A stretch of DNA of 64,000 nucleotides from Ruminococcus turbiniformis (lineage in GTDB: Bacteria > Bacillota > Clostridia > Lachnospirales > Lachnospiraceae): contig NZ_JAJEQX010000004.1 in the NCBI RefSeq assembly GCF_020687545.1, positions 62,001-126,000 of the forward strand, given 5' to 3'. Shown piece after piece: positions 16,373 through 24,772 of the stretch. Position 1 is the stretch's first letter, and each line of letters starts with the position of its first letter. The position numbers were made by a program, and so were the translations under genes. The notes beneath the pieces are model-generated. The model had not been told where the DNA came from. It was given only the letters and a program-made list of their open reading frames with translations, and did not search any database.

Positions 16373-16765
16373 TTATCTTTCATGATTTTTCGCGAAAAAT
16401 ACGGCTGCGGCAAGAAGAAGCGCCGCTCCGAGCGTCCCTGCTGCGGCAAAAAGCGCGGCAAACGGGGAATACAGTCTTATCACATGAAGGACCACCCCGG
16501 CGGCAGCACATCCGAATACAAGGACTGTCACAGCCGGCAACATACCCGGCGCGGGATTTTCCCACGCAGAGGACTCGGAAAAAATGCCGTAAAACCGCAT
16601 CATCGACCACACAAAGAGAGGGAATACCGCGCATCCGGCCGCCATTGTAAGGAGCCCCAGCCTGTAATCCCGGTACCAGAAAAAGAGCTTTCCGCCTTCG
16701 TACAGATACATTCCCGAAAGGAAGGCGGCTGCAATACCAACAATTAGCCACAGTATTTTTTTCAT
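16373..16765 (-). CDS. Unknown four-helix membrane protein
   Basis: I do not recognise this 130-aa protein. It has four hydrophobic segments (about residues 3-21, 38-57, 75-96 and 101-124), separated by short charged loops, and almost no soluble part. ATG 16765 has AGGAGG upstream. It lies 12 bases after the propeller-like protein gene and is probably co-transcribed with it, so the two may act together in the envelope. Confidence 0.6.
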   Translation of the reverse strand: MKKILWLIVGIAAAFLSGMYLYEGGKLFFWYRDYRLGLLTMAAGCAVFPLFVWSMMRFYGIFSESSAWENPAPGMLPAVTVLVFGCAAAGVVLHVIRLYSPFAALFAAAGTLGAALLLAAAVFFAKNHER

Positions 16766-16777
16766 TTTTCCCGCCTC

Positions 16778-18034
16778 CTATCCTGCCTCTTCCGGCGTGT
16801 CATCTGCCACTTCTTCCACAAAGGTAAAATTCAGTCCGTCCTCAGACCGGTACAGTGCTTCCATCAGCACCCCGCCTTTTACATAGTCTCCGTCCTCTCC
16901 CTGACCGAGAATCAGAAAGAGAACCCCGTCCTCCTCATACATCCTTTCCACCGTGTCAAAAGGATTGAATCCCTGATCCGCAGTCACTTCCGCTGCCTCA
17001 GGTACCGTGATCATCTCGTAGGACGCGCCGCCGTCCCGGGTCACCCAGAGTACATTTTCTCTGGCATAATACCCCCTGTCATCAGCCGTCCAGAAAACAC
17101 AGTCCAGGCCGCTCCATCCGCTCTCGATTGACGGCACATCTGTCCACGTCTTAAGGTCCGATGAGTAAAAAGTGGCATAGTAGTCGTTTCCAAGCGACCG
17201 GTCCACTGCAATTGTCACATAATATCCGCTGTCCGTCTTTGAGAGGAAACGGTTTGCAATACTCGGCCAGTCCGTGATATGGCTTGTCTGCCATGTTTCG
17301 CCCTGATCCATACTGTAGAGAAGATCATTTCCGGCAACAAAGGCAGTAAACTCTTCTGTCACAATATAGCTGTTATATGCCAGAAGCTCATTGTATGTTC
17401 CGTTTTCCGTACCGCAGACTCTCTCGTATCCGTCCGGCACCTCGATCAGGTTTTCTCCGGAATCATATGTCACATACAGAACTCCGTCCGCGATATAATA
17501 CGTCATCGGCTCTTCTGTGTTCATCTTATAGTGTTCTGTCTGAGGCATGTTCCGCTCCTCCTGAAACTGGGGCGTTCTGATCTGGTACTGAACAGGCCGC
17601 AGTCTGTCTGTCAGCGTATATGTACCGTCTCCGTTGTCTTCAAAACTGAGCACCATCTGTCCGATATACACATTCCGTGTATCCGTGCCCGCCAGTTCCA
17701 GATTCTGCACAATCCGGTCATTCGCGCTCGCCACCCGAACCGTATAATCAAGCTGAACATACGGGACATCCAGATCGGTAAGTATCTCTGACTGATCAAT
17801 CTGTACATCCACGATCCGGTACTCATAGGGCACGGTCCACCCTTTCAGCCGGTCAAAATATTCCTCAAACCATTTTTGCGCTGTCTCTTCCGGATCATCG
17901 CTCAATGTCTGCACTGTGCTTCCCACGCTCTGAGGCGGATCAAAAAAGTGCCAGACAATCTCCCGGAAGACGGCTGCGATCAGAAACGCCCAGAGAAATA
18001 TGGCCGCAGAGATCATGATTCTCTTTATCTTCAT
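16778..18034 (-). CDS. Membrane-anchored protein with sialidase-type Asp-box repeats
   Basis: 418-aa protein with one N-terminal membrane helix (residues 5-23) and a large outside domain. Two Asp-box-like motifs, YSMDQGETWQTS (about 245-256) and VTRDGGASYEMI (about 324-335), and related strands (FYSSDLKTWTDV, YRSEDGLNFTFVEE) suggest a BNR/sialidase-like beta-propeller. An N-terminal segment (residues 40-150) resembles no family known to me. The family is unresolved: photosystem-stability-type propellers or sensory ligand-binding propellers are alternatives. Start ATG 18034 has AGGAGG. It is followed by a small membrane protein gene. Confidence 0.6.
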   Translation of the reverse strand: MKIKRIMISAAIFLWAFLIAAVFREIVWHFFDPPQSVGSTVQTLSDDPEETAQKWFEEYFDRLKGWTVPYEYRIVDVQIDQSEILTDLDVPYVQLDYTVRVASANDRIVQNLELAGTDTRNVYIGQMVLSFEDNGDGTYTLTDRLRPVQYQIRTPQFQEERNMPQTEHYKMNTEEPMTYYIADGVLYVTYDSGENLIEVPDGYERVCGTENGTYNELLAYNSYIVTEEFTAFVAGNDLLYSMDQGETWQTSHITDWPSIANRFLSKTDSGYYVTIAVDRSLGNDYYATFYSSDLKTWTDVPSIESGWSGLDCVFWTADDRGYYARENVLWVTRDGGASYEMITVPEAAEVTADQGFNPFDTVERMYEEDGVLFLILGQGEDGDYVKGGVLMEALYRSEDGLNFTFVEEVADDTPEEAG

Positions 18035-18050
18035 ACCGCTACCTCCTCGT

Positions 18051-18464
18051 TCATACCGACATCTCCCCGGGCTGTTCATCGAGTTTTTTCAGTCTGCCGA
18101 CTGTATCGTACATGATATCCAGACATTTCTGAAATTCTTTCTCTGATACAGTCATAAAATCATCTCCCGGGTATCGTGCGTCAAAATAAAAATCGGTTAA
18201 ATATGCAAGTCCAACTGTGTCGAGTTCCAATTCAGGATAAACATCGTTAAGTTTTGAGGCAATTCTTTTCATATTGTGCTTTCTCAGCAGATCTGAGACA
18301 TCTTCATCAGTCATCAATTTATCAAGATAACCTTTCAGGTATTTTTCAGCAACCTGCTGGCACTGCACTGCGAGCTGATTATAAAACCTGCTTCCTGTAC
18401 GCAGGACAGATTCCAGATATTCCAGGTCATTTTCCGCAATGTCAATATAAGAATTCTTTATCAC
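18051..18464 (-). CDS. HEPN domain protein (toxin-like partner of MNT)
   Basis: 137-aa HEPN protein, helical, beginning MIKNSYIDIAENDLEYLESV and containing the typical AVQCQQVAEKYLKGYLDKL helix. HEPN proteins are often RNases kept in check by a neighbouring minimal nucleotidyltransferase (type VII toxin-antitoxin pairs). The usual Rx4-6H active site is not obvious; DLLRKHNMKRIAS carries an R-K-H cluster only. It overlaps the nucleotidyltransferase gene by 4 bases. It may therefore be a non-RNase HEPN of the kind that simply complexes with MNT. Confidence 0.82.
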   Translation of the reverse strand: MIKNSYIDIAENDLEYLESVLRTGSRFYNQLAVQCQQVAEKYLKGYLDKLMTDEDVSDLLRKHNMKRIASKLNDVYPELELDTVGLAYLTDFYFDARYPGDDFMTVSEKEFQKCLDIMYDTVGRLKKLDEQPGEMSV

Positions 18465-18829
18465 TTTTCCACCTCCAGTATCAGTTTTTTATCCCGCTCT
18501 ATTTCATTTCCGAATACAGACGGGTTTTCCGTCGATTCTCCGCTCATATAAACAATGTCCGTATGAACTCCATCGATCTCCTCATCCAGAGTCCACCGGA
18601 TATCAGCGGCAAGCACGCGATCCTGCAGACGCTGCCCTGTAACAATCAACAAATCTATATCACTTGTACTTCGGACCTCTCCACGAGCGCAGCTTCCGAA
18701 AAGGAATATTTTTCTGAGGTCCGGAATATTTCGCCGCTGTATATAGTCAAGGTCATGTTCTATTTTTCTTCTGAATCTTTCCGGGAGATGTGTATAATTT
18801 TCTCTGTAAATTCTGACTGTTCCCTCCAA
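18461..18829 (-). CDS. Minimal nucleotidyltransferase (MNT, antitoxin-like)
   Basis: About 122 aa. It carries the polymerase-beta-type motif GSCARGEVRSTSDIDL (GS-x10-DxD) and a third acidic residue in HTDIVYMSGES. MNT enzymes of this class AMPylate and neutralise the HEPN toxin. The start is taken as TTG 18829, which has GGGAGG 8 bases upstream; a GTG at 18856 would add nine residues but would sit inside the palindrome 18849-18871. The MNT-before-HEPN order is the usual one. Confidence 0.83.
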   Translation of the reverse strand: MEGTVRIYRENYTHLPERFRRKIEHDLDYIQRRNIPDLRKIFLFGSCARGEVRSTSDIDLLIVTGQRLQDRVLAADIRWTLDEEIDGVHTDIVYMSGESTENPSVFGNEIERDKKLILEVEK

Positions 18830-18848
18830 AATCTGCCGCCTCCCATTT

Positions 18849-18871
18849 AAATGCACACTCTGAGTGCATTT
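18849..18871 (-). promoter_or_regulatory. Palindromic operator before MNT/HEPN
   Basis: AAATGCAC-7 bases-GTGCATTT, perfect 8-bp arms, centred about 30 bases upstream of the TTG start of the MNT gene. Toxin-antitoxin operons are commonly autorepressed at such sites. No binding data. Confidence 0.5.
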
Positions 18872-18886
18872 GATATCAATTTTAGG

Positions 18887-18903
18887 AAAAGGGGCGCCGC
18901 CCC
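18887..18903 (-). terminator. Terminator after the BceB-like gene
   Basis: Minus strand GGGGC-GGC-GCCCC followed by TTTT. It is short and GC-rich, 58 bases after the permease stop, and separates the ABC operon from the MNT/HEPN pair. Confidence 0.65.
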
Positions 18904-18961
18904 CGTCCCGTCCACTGTCATTGTAGCAATATCCCCCGGAAAAGACAAGGCATATTCCGGT

Positions 18962-21208
18962 TCACTGCGCCTCCCCGACTGCCCGCCTGAACAGGATCCA
19001 CGTACTGATAAAGTAACACACTAGCAGCATCGCAAGGATCAGCACCGTAATCCCAAGCTGCATAAGAAGTGTTTCCGCCCCGATATAGGCGGATATCTCA
19101 GCGGAAAACGTCTGAATGAACCCTGCCACCACAACGCAGGATATCACCAGAGCGAGAGCAACCGGCAGGCCGAACCAGACGCCGAGCTGTCTGAAAACAA
19201 GTCTTCTGATCTCCCGTTCTTCCACGCCCAGGCTCCGCAGAACAGAGAAGCGGTACCGGTACTGGGAAGCGTCGAGAAGCTGCTGAAGCGAAAGGACGGT
19301 AAGACAGATTACCATCAGCACAATTCCGCCGTAAGTCATCACCGCCTTCAGCATGAAGTTATTCGCAAGCAGGCTGTTGACCTGCAGTGTATTTAACCGG
19401 ATCGTATACTGCATGCCGGTATCTCTCATTCCTTCTCCACTCCCGCTCTCTCCAGGATCTTCCGGATAGACTTCCGCGAATGCTCTCGCGATTTCCTGCG
19501 CGTCTGCAAAGGGAACCGGCCGCTCTGTCATAATATACCGGTTTCTCATAACCCCCATAAGATCTTCACATACACTATCCGGGAAGATGTACACCACATT
19601 TGTGTAGGAATTATACACGGTTTCCCCGATGGGTTCCTCATAGCAGGAATTCTCCGCAAGAGAGAGAACGCCTGCGTCTGTGCCGACCTGCTGATGTTCT
19701 GTAAGAAACTCCGCCTTTTCTTCCTCTGACGCGATGGACTGCCACTGAGTCGTAAACTCGTCTTCTCCGAGGCTGACCGGCTCATATCCGAGCATCTCCC
19801 TGATCCCGTTGTAATCGCTGAGTGACATCGCAGCAACAGGGAACTCCCATTTGATTCGGCTGTGGAATTCTTCCCGCTCCGGAAGATAGAGGGAAAAGGT
19901 GCACTCTTCCGCTGTTTCAATTCCTTTTTCCCTTAGAACTTCTGTAACAGGCTCATAATCTCCCTGATACAGATCTTCCTCACTCATCACATCGTTGTAT
20001 CTGGAACTGATCTGTATATCGTACAGAGACCGGACATCCAGATACCCGAGGCTCCATCCCGTAAGAACGGGCGAGATGAGAAACAGAACGACAGCCATCC
20101 CAAGCGTGATGCAGATCAGGATCATTGTCTTCGTGTTTGCGGCCAGTTTTGACGTGATCTGCCCCAGAAGGAACAGACTGGTTCCGCGGTACCTGTTTTC
20201 CGGCGACTTTTCTTTCCAGGAGACAAGCCCGCTGTTTGACAGGTAAACGATGCCACAGATGAGATAAAGCATGTCGGCCAGCAGGAAGAGCATGTATTTA
20301 TTCATAATTCCGGCATCATAGGAAAGCATGTACGGCCCCCGCATCATAAGCACGGCGGCATTGGAAAAGGCTGCCAGGATGGCGGCGGCGCACTCAAAAG
20401 CCACGCAGGACTGTTTTCCCCGTTTTCCCGAAGCAAAAAGCGCCGCCCCGCAGAGAGCTCCCGCCGCCGGAACAAGAATATTCGCCCAGAACATGATGTG
20501 TACCGGCACGTCAAACCGACTGTCGAAATAGTAATATCTCAGCCGGATCCCTGACACTGACATCCACACAAGGACAAAAAGCCAGATCAGCGTAACGACG
20601 GGCATGAAGCGGTTCTTTTTCAGCGGAGGTTCATTCCGCCTCTCCGCATTGATCATATCGATAATCCGGATCTTCTTTATCGTCCTGACATTTGCCCCTC
20701 CGACAAGAAGAAAAATAATCACGAAAAAACCGGCTGTCATAAGCGCGGTATCCGGGAACAGTGTCCATGTCAGCTCAAAATCCTGTCCGTAATCATGAAG
20801 CAGCATTGCCGTGACAAACTGGGAGCAAACCGCCCCAAGAAGGATGCCGAGCACGATCGACAGGGCTCCCATGACAAGCGTTTCGGCAAGAAACATCCGC
20901 GCCACAGTCCCCGCCTCCATTCCGATAACGGACTCTACCGCGAACTCTTTCTGCCTTCGTTTCAGCATATAGCCGTTTACATACCGGATCAGGAACAGAA
21001 GAAGCAGAGCCACCGCGCAGACTGCGATCTTCATCCCGTCACTTAAGACCGTGACATCGTACTCCGTGCCAAGATCCGGGCGGTAATATCTGCTTGAAAT
21101 GGACAGGAACGCGTAAAACAGCATGACACAGATCGTCAGGGTGACGAGGTAGATCAGGTAATCCTTCGACGAGCGTCTGACATTTCTAAAAATCAGTCTG
21201 GCGTACAT
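18962..21208 (-). CDS. BceB-type ABC transporter permease (FtsX-like)
   Basis: 748-aa permease of the peptide-antibiotic detoxification class. The helix layout fits BceB: one N-terminal helix, FtsX-like helices 2-4 (about residues 58-200), more helices to about 385, then an outside domain of about 230 residues (about 390-620) before the last FtsX helices. The large loop in BceB-like proteins binds the antibiotic-target complex and signals to the kinase. It begins 23 bases inside the ATPase gene. It ends the four-gene module regulator, kinase, ATPase, permease. The specific drug cannot be predicted. Confidence 0.92.
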   Translation of the reverse strand: MYARLIFRNVRRSSKDYLIYLVTLTICVMLFYAFLSISSRYYRPDLGTEYDVTVLSDGMKIAVCAVALLLLFLIRYVNGYMLKRRQKEFAVESVIGMEAGTVARMFLAETLVMGALSIVLGILLGAVCSQFVTAMLLHDYGQDFELTWTLFPDTALMTAGFFVIIFLLVGGANVRTIKKIRIIDMINAERRNEPPLKKNRFMPVVTLIWLFVLVWMSVSGIRLRYYYFDSRFDVPVHIMFWANILVPAAGALCGAALFASGKRGKQSCVAFECAAAILAAFSNAAVLMMRGPYMLSYDAGIMNKYMLFLLADMLYLICGIVYLSNSGLVSWKEKSPENRYRGTSLFLLGQITSKLAANTKTMILICITLGMAVVLFLISPVLTGWSLGYLDVRSLYDIQISSRYNDVMSEEDLYQGDYEPVTEVLREKGIETAEECTFSLYLPEREEFHSRIKWEFPVAAMSLSDYNGIREMLGYEPVSLGEDEFTTQWQSIASEEEKAEFLTEHQQVGTDAGVLSLAENSCYEEPIGETVYNSYTNVVYIFPDSVCEDLMGVMRNRYIMTERPVPFADAQEIARAFAEVYPEDPGESGSGEGMRDTGMQYTIRLNTLQVNSLLANNFMLKAVMTYGGIVLMVICLTVLSLQQLLDASQYRYRFSVLRSLGVEEREIRRLVFRQLGVWFGLPVALALVISCVVVAGFIQTFSAEISAYIGAETLLMQLGITVLILAMLLVCYFISTWILFRRAVGEAQ

Positions 21209-21965
21209 CGCTTCCCCCTCCTCCCATCATCGTAAGAACATCAAGAATCTTTTCAAAAAACGCTTTCCTCGTGTTCTTCCCTTTTACAATCTCTGCGAAA
21301 ATCTCCCCGTCTCTGAGGAAGAGGATCCTTCCCGCATAGCTGGCCGAAAAGGCGTCATGGGTAACCATGAGAATCGTAGCTTTCATCTCCCGGTTCATGC
21401 TCTCCAGCGTGGAGAGCAGCATCTGGGCGGAATGACTGTCCAGCGCCCCGGTAGGTTCATCTGCCAGGATCAGTTTCGGATGATTGATCATCGCTCTCGC
21501 ACAGGCGCACCGCTGTTTCTGCCCTCCGGAGATCTGATACGGATACTTGTCAAGAATCCCGGAAATATCAAGCTTCGCCGCCATTGCACGCACAGCCGGC
21601 TCCACCTCATGCGCCGGTGTTTTGCTGACTGCAAGCGCCAGAGCGATATTCTCCGACACTGTCAGCGTGTCCAGAAGATTAAAATCCTGGAAAACGAATC
21701 CCAGGTTCTCCCTGCGGAACCGGGCAAGCTCCTTTTCCCTGATCTCGGTCACATCTTTTCCGCCGAGATAAATATGTCCTGCGCTTACAGTGTCAATGGT
21801 TGATATACAGTTTAGCAGCGTCGTCTTTCCGGAGCCGGAGGCCCCCATGATTCCGAGGAACTCTCCCTCGCAGACCGAGAAACTGATATCACGGAGCGCT
21901 TCCGTAATATTTCCTTCATTTCCGTAAAACTTCTGAATGTGTTCCAGTGTAAGGATCTCTTTCAT
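21186..21965 (-). CDS. BceA-type ABC transporter ATPase
   Basis: 259-aa ATPase. Walker A is GASGSGKT (41-48), the Q-loop is FVFQDFNLLD, the signature is ISGGQKQR (about 142-149) and Walker B is LILADEPTGALD. The start is ATG 21965 (AGAGGA upstream). It powers the BceB-type permease and is separated from the kinase gene by a 127-base gap containing its own promoter and a BceR-like box, so it is inducible apart from the regulator genes. Confidence 0.93.
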   Translation of the reverse strand: MKEILTLEHIQKFYGNEGNITEALRDISFSVCEGEFLGIMGASGSGKTTLLNCISTIDTVSAGHIYLGGKDVTEIREKELARFRRENLGFVFQDFNLLDTLTVSENIALALAVSKTPAHEVEPAVRAMAAKLDISGILDKYPYQISGGQKQRCACARAMINHPKLILADEPTGALDSHSAQMLLSTLESMNREMKATILMVTHDAFSASYAGRILFLRDGEIFAEIVKGKNTRKAFFEKILDVLTMMGGGGSDVRQTDF

Positions 21966-22024
21966 CAAAATTCCTCTCCTTTTCCTTCTTGCTTCCTTAC
22001 TCCGCCTTCCGGCGTTCTGGTTTT

Positions 22025-22088
22025 ATTGTAGAGAAATTTTCTCCGGAACTGTATCGGTTCTTCTTACGAAAATCTAACAGAAATGTAA
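22025..22088 (-). promoter_or_regulatory. BceR-box-like site and promoter of the ABC genes
   Basis: Minus strand TTACA-TTTC-TGTTA (22088-22075) fits the known BceR-type operator TnACA-N4-TGTAA with one mismatch. A -10 TACAAT (22030-22025) lies 44 bases downstream with only a poor -35, as expected of a promoter that needs an activator. The box starts just after the kinase stop codon. Confidence 0.6.
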
Positions 22089-22092
22089 GTTT

Positions 22093-23115
22093 TTAATCAC
22101 TGACCTGCCGCATGAAATGATCCACACGGAATGACAGCACAATCTCCGTGCCCTGCCCTCCGGACTCATCTGACCTTGCGCATATGCCGATTCCGAGCCT
22201 GCCGCACAGGCGCCGGCAAAGATACAGCCCAAGCCCGGTGGAATTCTGCCGTTTCCGTCCGTTCTGCCCGGTGAAGCCTTTCTCGAAAATCCGCGGGAGA
22301 TCTTCCGGCGGGATTCCCATTCCGTTGTCCCGGACACACAGATGCACCGTGTCGCCCCTTCTTTCGGAAAAGATCTGAATACACGGATGCTCTGTGCGGT
22401 ATTTCACTGCATTGGCAATCAGCTGGTTTAAGATAAACCGTATCCATTTTTCATCCGAATACACCGTATCCTCTATCTGTTCCGCCTCCACGGCGACATG
22501 GTTCTGCATCAGGAGATATTTATTGTCCGCGATGGCCTGGTGCACCACATCGCTTAAACGGATCTCGCGTATGGAATAGTCTTTCTCCGCATGTTCGCTC
22601 CGCGCATAGTAAAGCGCCTGCTCTGTATACTGACTGACCTTCTCAAGCTCCGCCAGCAGTTCTCTCGAGAAGTCGGACCGCTGATTCTCGCACTGAAGCC
22701 GGATCGCCGTGATCGGCGTTTTCACCTCGTGGATCCACTGTTCGATATACTCCCTGTATTCCTTCTGTTCCCGCCGGACTGCATTTACCTGTTCAAGCAT
22801 GGACTTCTCCGCCATTTTCAGAATTCTGAAATACACCTGATCTTCTGCTCTCCCCGGCTTTTTCATCACTTCCGCGATCAGATACCGGTCACTTAACTGC
22901 TCCGTCATCGCAAGAAGGCGGTCCATCTCTCTTTTCCTGTAAATGCATGACAGGATCAGACCTGCCGCCAGGATCAGAACCCACACGGAAAGAATGAGAA
23001 AAACACTGTCCGCACTGTTTCCCGAAAGCAGCAGAAAAACGGAAAGCAATACCATACAGAGCACATTGACGAGCAGAAACGGAAGCCTGTTTTTCAAATA
23101 CTGCGCTGTGCTCAT
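22093..23115 (-). CDS. BceS-type intramembrane-sensing histidine kinase
   Basis: 340-aa sensor kinase. It has two membrane helices (about 12-30 and 37-57) joined by only about six residues, so it has no outer sensor domain and senses through the transporter, as BceS does. The phospho-acceptor His129 is in WIHEVKTPITAIRL; the ATPase has N (QLIANAVKYR), G1 (DNGMGIPPEDLPRIF) and G2 (NSTGLGLYLC) boxes. Its start overlaps the regulator stop by 4 bases. Confidence 0.93.
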   Translation of the reverse strand: MSTAQYLKNRLPFLLVNVLCMVLLSVFLLLSGNSADSVFLILSVWVLILAAGLILSCIYRKREMDRLLAMTEQLSDRYLIAEVMKKPGRAEDQVYFRILKMAEKSMLEQVNAVRREQKEYREYIEQWIHEVKTPITAIRLQCENQRSDFSRELLAELEKVSQYTEQALYYARSEHAEKDYSIREIRLSDVVHQAIADNKYLLMQNHVAVEAEQIEDTVYSDEKWIRFILNQLIANAVKYRTEHPCIQIFSERRGDTVHLCVRDNGMGIPPEDLPRIFEKGFTGQNGRKRQNSTGLGLYLCRRLCGRLGIGICARSDESGGQGTEIVLSFRVDHFMRQVSD

Positions 23116-23795
23116 ATGAGATACCCCTGCCTGTATTTCGTTTTGATAAAGTCTTCAAGCCCGAGAGATGCAAGTTTCTCCCGGATCCGGTTCACGTTTA
23201 CACTGAGCGCGTTGTCGTCGATATAGAGCTGGCTGTCCCAGAGATAATCAATCAGATCGTTTCTGGAACAGATCGCGCCCGCATGCTGAAACAGGCAGTA
23301 CAGAATCTTCACTTCATTTTTCGTAAGTTCTGCCTCCTGTCCGTTGTATTCGATCGTACTCTTCTCCGGATGGAGTGAAGCGCCTCTCCACGTAAGCTTC
23401 ATCCCGTCTTTCGCTTCCTCCCCGGATATCGGGTACGCCTTTTTCAGAAGGGAGGCGATCTTCGCCAGCAGGATCGCTGTGTTGTATGGCTTTGTGATAA
23501 ACGCATCCCCGCCGAGCATAATACTGTTCAGCTCATCCATGTCTGTGTTGCTGCTCGTCACAAAGACAACCGGCATATCCGAAAACGCCCGGATCTGTGA
23601 ACAGATGTCAAATCCGCTGATCCCGGGAAGTCCGATGTCGAGCAGTACAAGATGGGGCGAGAAGGATTTTATCTGTTCCGCCGCAGATGTAAAATCAGAC
23701 AGGATCTCCACCAGGTAGCCGTTGCCCTCAAGAAGTGTTTTCAGCTGGTTTCTGATCGCAGGATCATCTTCGATAATCAGTATCTTTTCTCTCAT
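23112..23795 (-). CDS. BceR-type response regulator (OmpR family)
   Basis: 227-aa two-domain regulator: receiver domain with Asp53 (LVLLDIGLPG), acidic pocket IIEDD, Thr/Ser switch in FVTSSNTD and Lys in FITKPYNTAI; winged-helix DNA-binding domain from about residue 130 (LTKNEVKILYCLFQHAGAIC, SVNVNRIREKL). It should bind the box at 22075-22088 after phosphorylation by the adjoining kinase. Confidence 0.93.
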   Translation of the reverse strand: MREKILIIEDDPAIRNQLKTLLEGNGYLVEILSDFTSAAEQIKSFSPHLVLLDIGLPGISGFDICSQIRAFSDMPVVFVTSSNTDMDELNSIMLGGDAFITKPYNTAILLAKIASLLKKAYPISGEEAKDGMKLTWRGASLHPEKSTIEYNGQEAELTKNEVKILYCLFQHAGAICSRNDLIDYLWDSQLYIDDNALSVNVNRIREKLASLGLEDFIKTKYRQGYLI

Positions 23796-23841
23796 CGTCC
23801 TCTTTCCTCTCCATCCTTTCCTCTCCGTCCCGGATCAGTGT

Positions 23842-24723
23842 CTATGCCGGGAATCCTTCCCTGACAAACGGTTCCTCGATTTTTGTCTCCGTGAGCATCC
23901 CGTATATGAGCGGCCGGCGGTACGCATTGCCGTGTACTTCGCTCTTCCTGTAATCTCTCAGCATGTCCAGGTCAAGCTCTGCAATATAGATTCCCTCTTC
24001 CCCTCCTGCTTCCAGAACGCACATATCCCTTGAACCTTCCATATCCGGAAGATAGGCAACGCCGTCAAACAGCGTTGATCTTCCGTTGCAGTCCGGAACG
24101 GATTCCGGATAATTGCAGGTGGCGACTGCCAGCATATTCTCATAGGCCCGGCCCCGCAGCTGGGAGAGACGGTTAATCTCCATCGGGCAGGCGTTCGGCA
24201 CAAGAATCAGCTCCGCCCCTTTGAGCATCAGAATCCTCGCGCTCTCCGGAAACTCTCTGTCAAAACAGATCATTGCACCGGTCTTCACTGTCCCGCACGC
24301 CGTGTCCAGATCCGTGACATAAAAGTCCTCCCCTGCTGCAAGCGGACGCTCCGCGTCGAACGCACACGTATGCACCTTTGCGTAAGTGAACTTCCTCTCT
24401 CCGAAACGGTCAAAAAGGACCATTGTATTGCGCGGCCCCGTTTCATGTTTTTCCAGAAATGTAACCGCGATTGCCATCTCAAGCTCCGCGGCAAGTTCGC
24501 TGAAAGCACAGACAAACTCACTGTCCGCGGAAATCGCCTCGTTTCTCCATTCCTTAAACGGCCGGCCGCAGATCCGGTACCCGTTGCTCCACATCTCAGG
24601 GAACAGGGCAATATCCGCTCCCATCTCCTTTGCCCTGCGGCACGCACGGATCCCCTTCTCCTTATTTTCTTTCAGCGTATCGCACGGAGCGATCTGAAGC
24701 AGCGCTGTTTTCAGCAGATTCAT
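23842..24723 (-). CDS. Carbon-nitrogen hydrolase (nitrilase superfamily)
   Basis: 293-aa amidohydrolase-type enzyme. The Glu-Lys-Cys catalytic triad is visible: Glu43 (LFPEMWSNGY), Lys117 (YAKVHTC) and Cys153 (MICFDREFPE). Members cut amides or nitriles; the exact substrate (N-carbamoyl compound, omega-amide or other) is open. ATG 24723 has GGGAGG upstream; an earlier in-frame start at 24756 does not. It lies behind the regulator gene but in a separate unit with a 46-base gap. Confidence 0.9.
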   Translation of the reverse strand: MNLLKTALLQIAPCDTLKENKEKGIRACRRAKEMGADIALFPEMWSNGYRICGRPFKEWRNEAISADSEFVCAFSELAAELEMAIAVTFLEKHETGPRNTMVLFDRFGERKFTYAKVHTCAFDAERPLAAGEDFYVTDLDTACGTVKTGAMICFDREFPESARILMLKGAELILVPNACPMEINRLSQLRGRAYENMLAVATCNYPESVPDCNGRSTLFDGVAYLPDMEGSRDMCVLEAGGEEGIYIAELDLDMLRDYRKSEVHGNAYRRPLIYGMLTETKIEEPFVREGFPA

Positions 24724-24772
24724 TTTGAAATCCTCCCTGTTTTCCCTGTTATCCAACTGTTCCGATGCCGTT

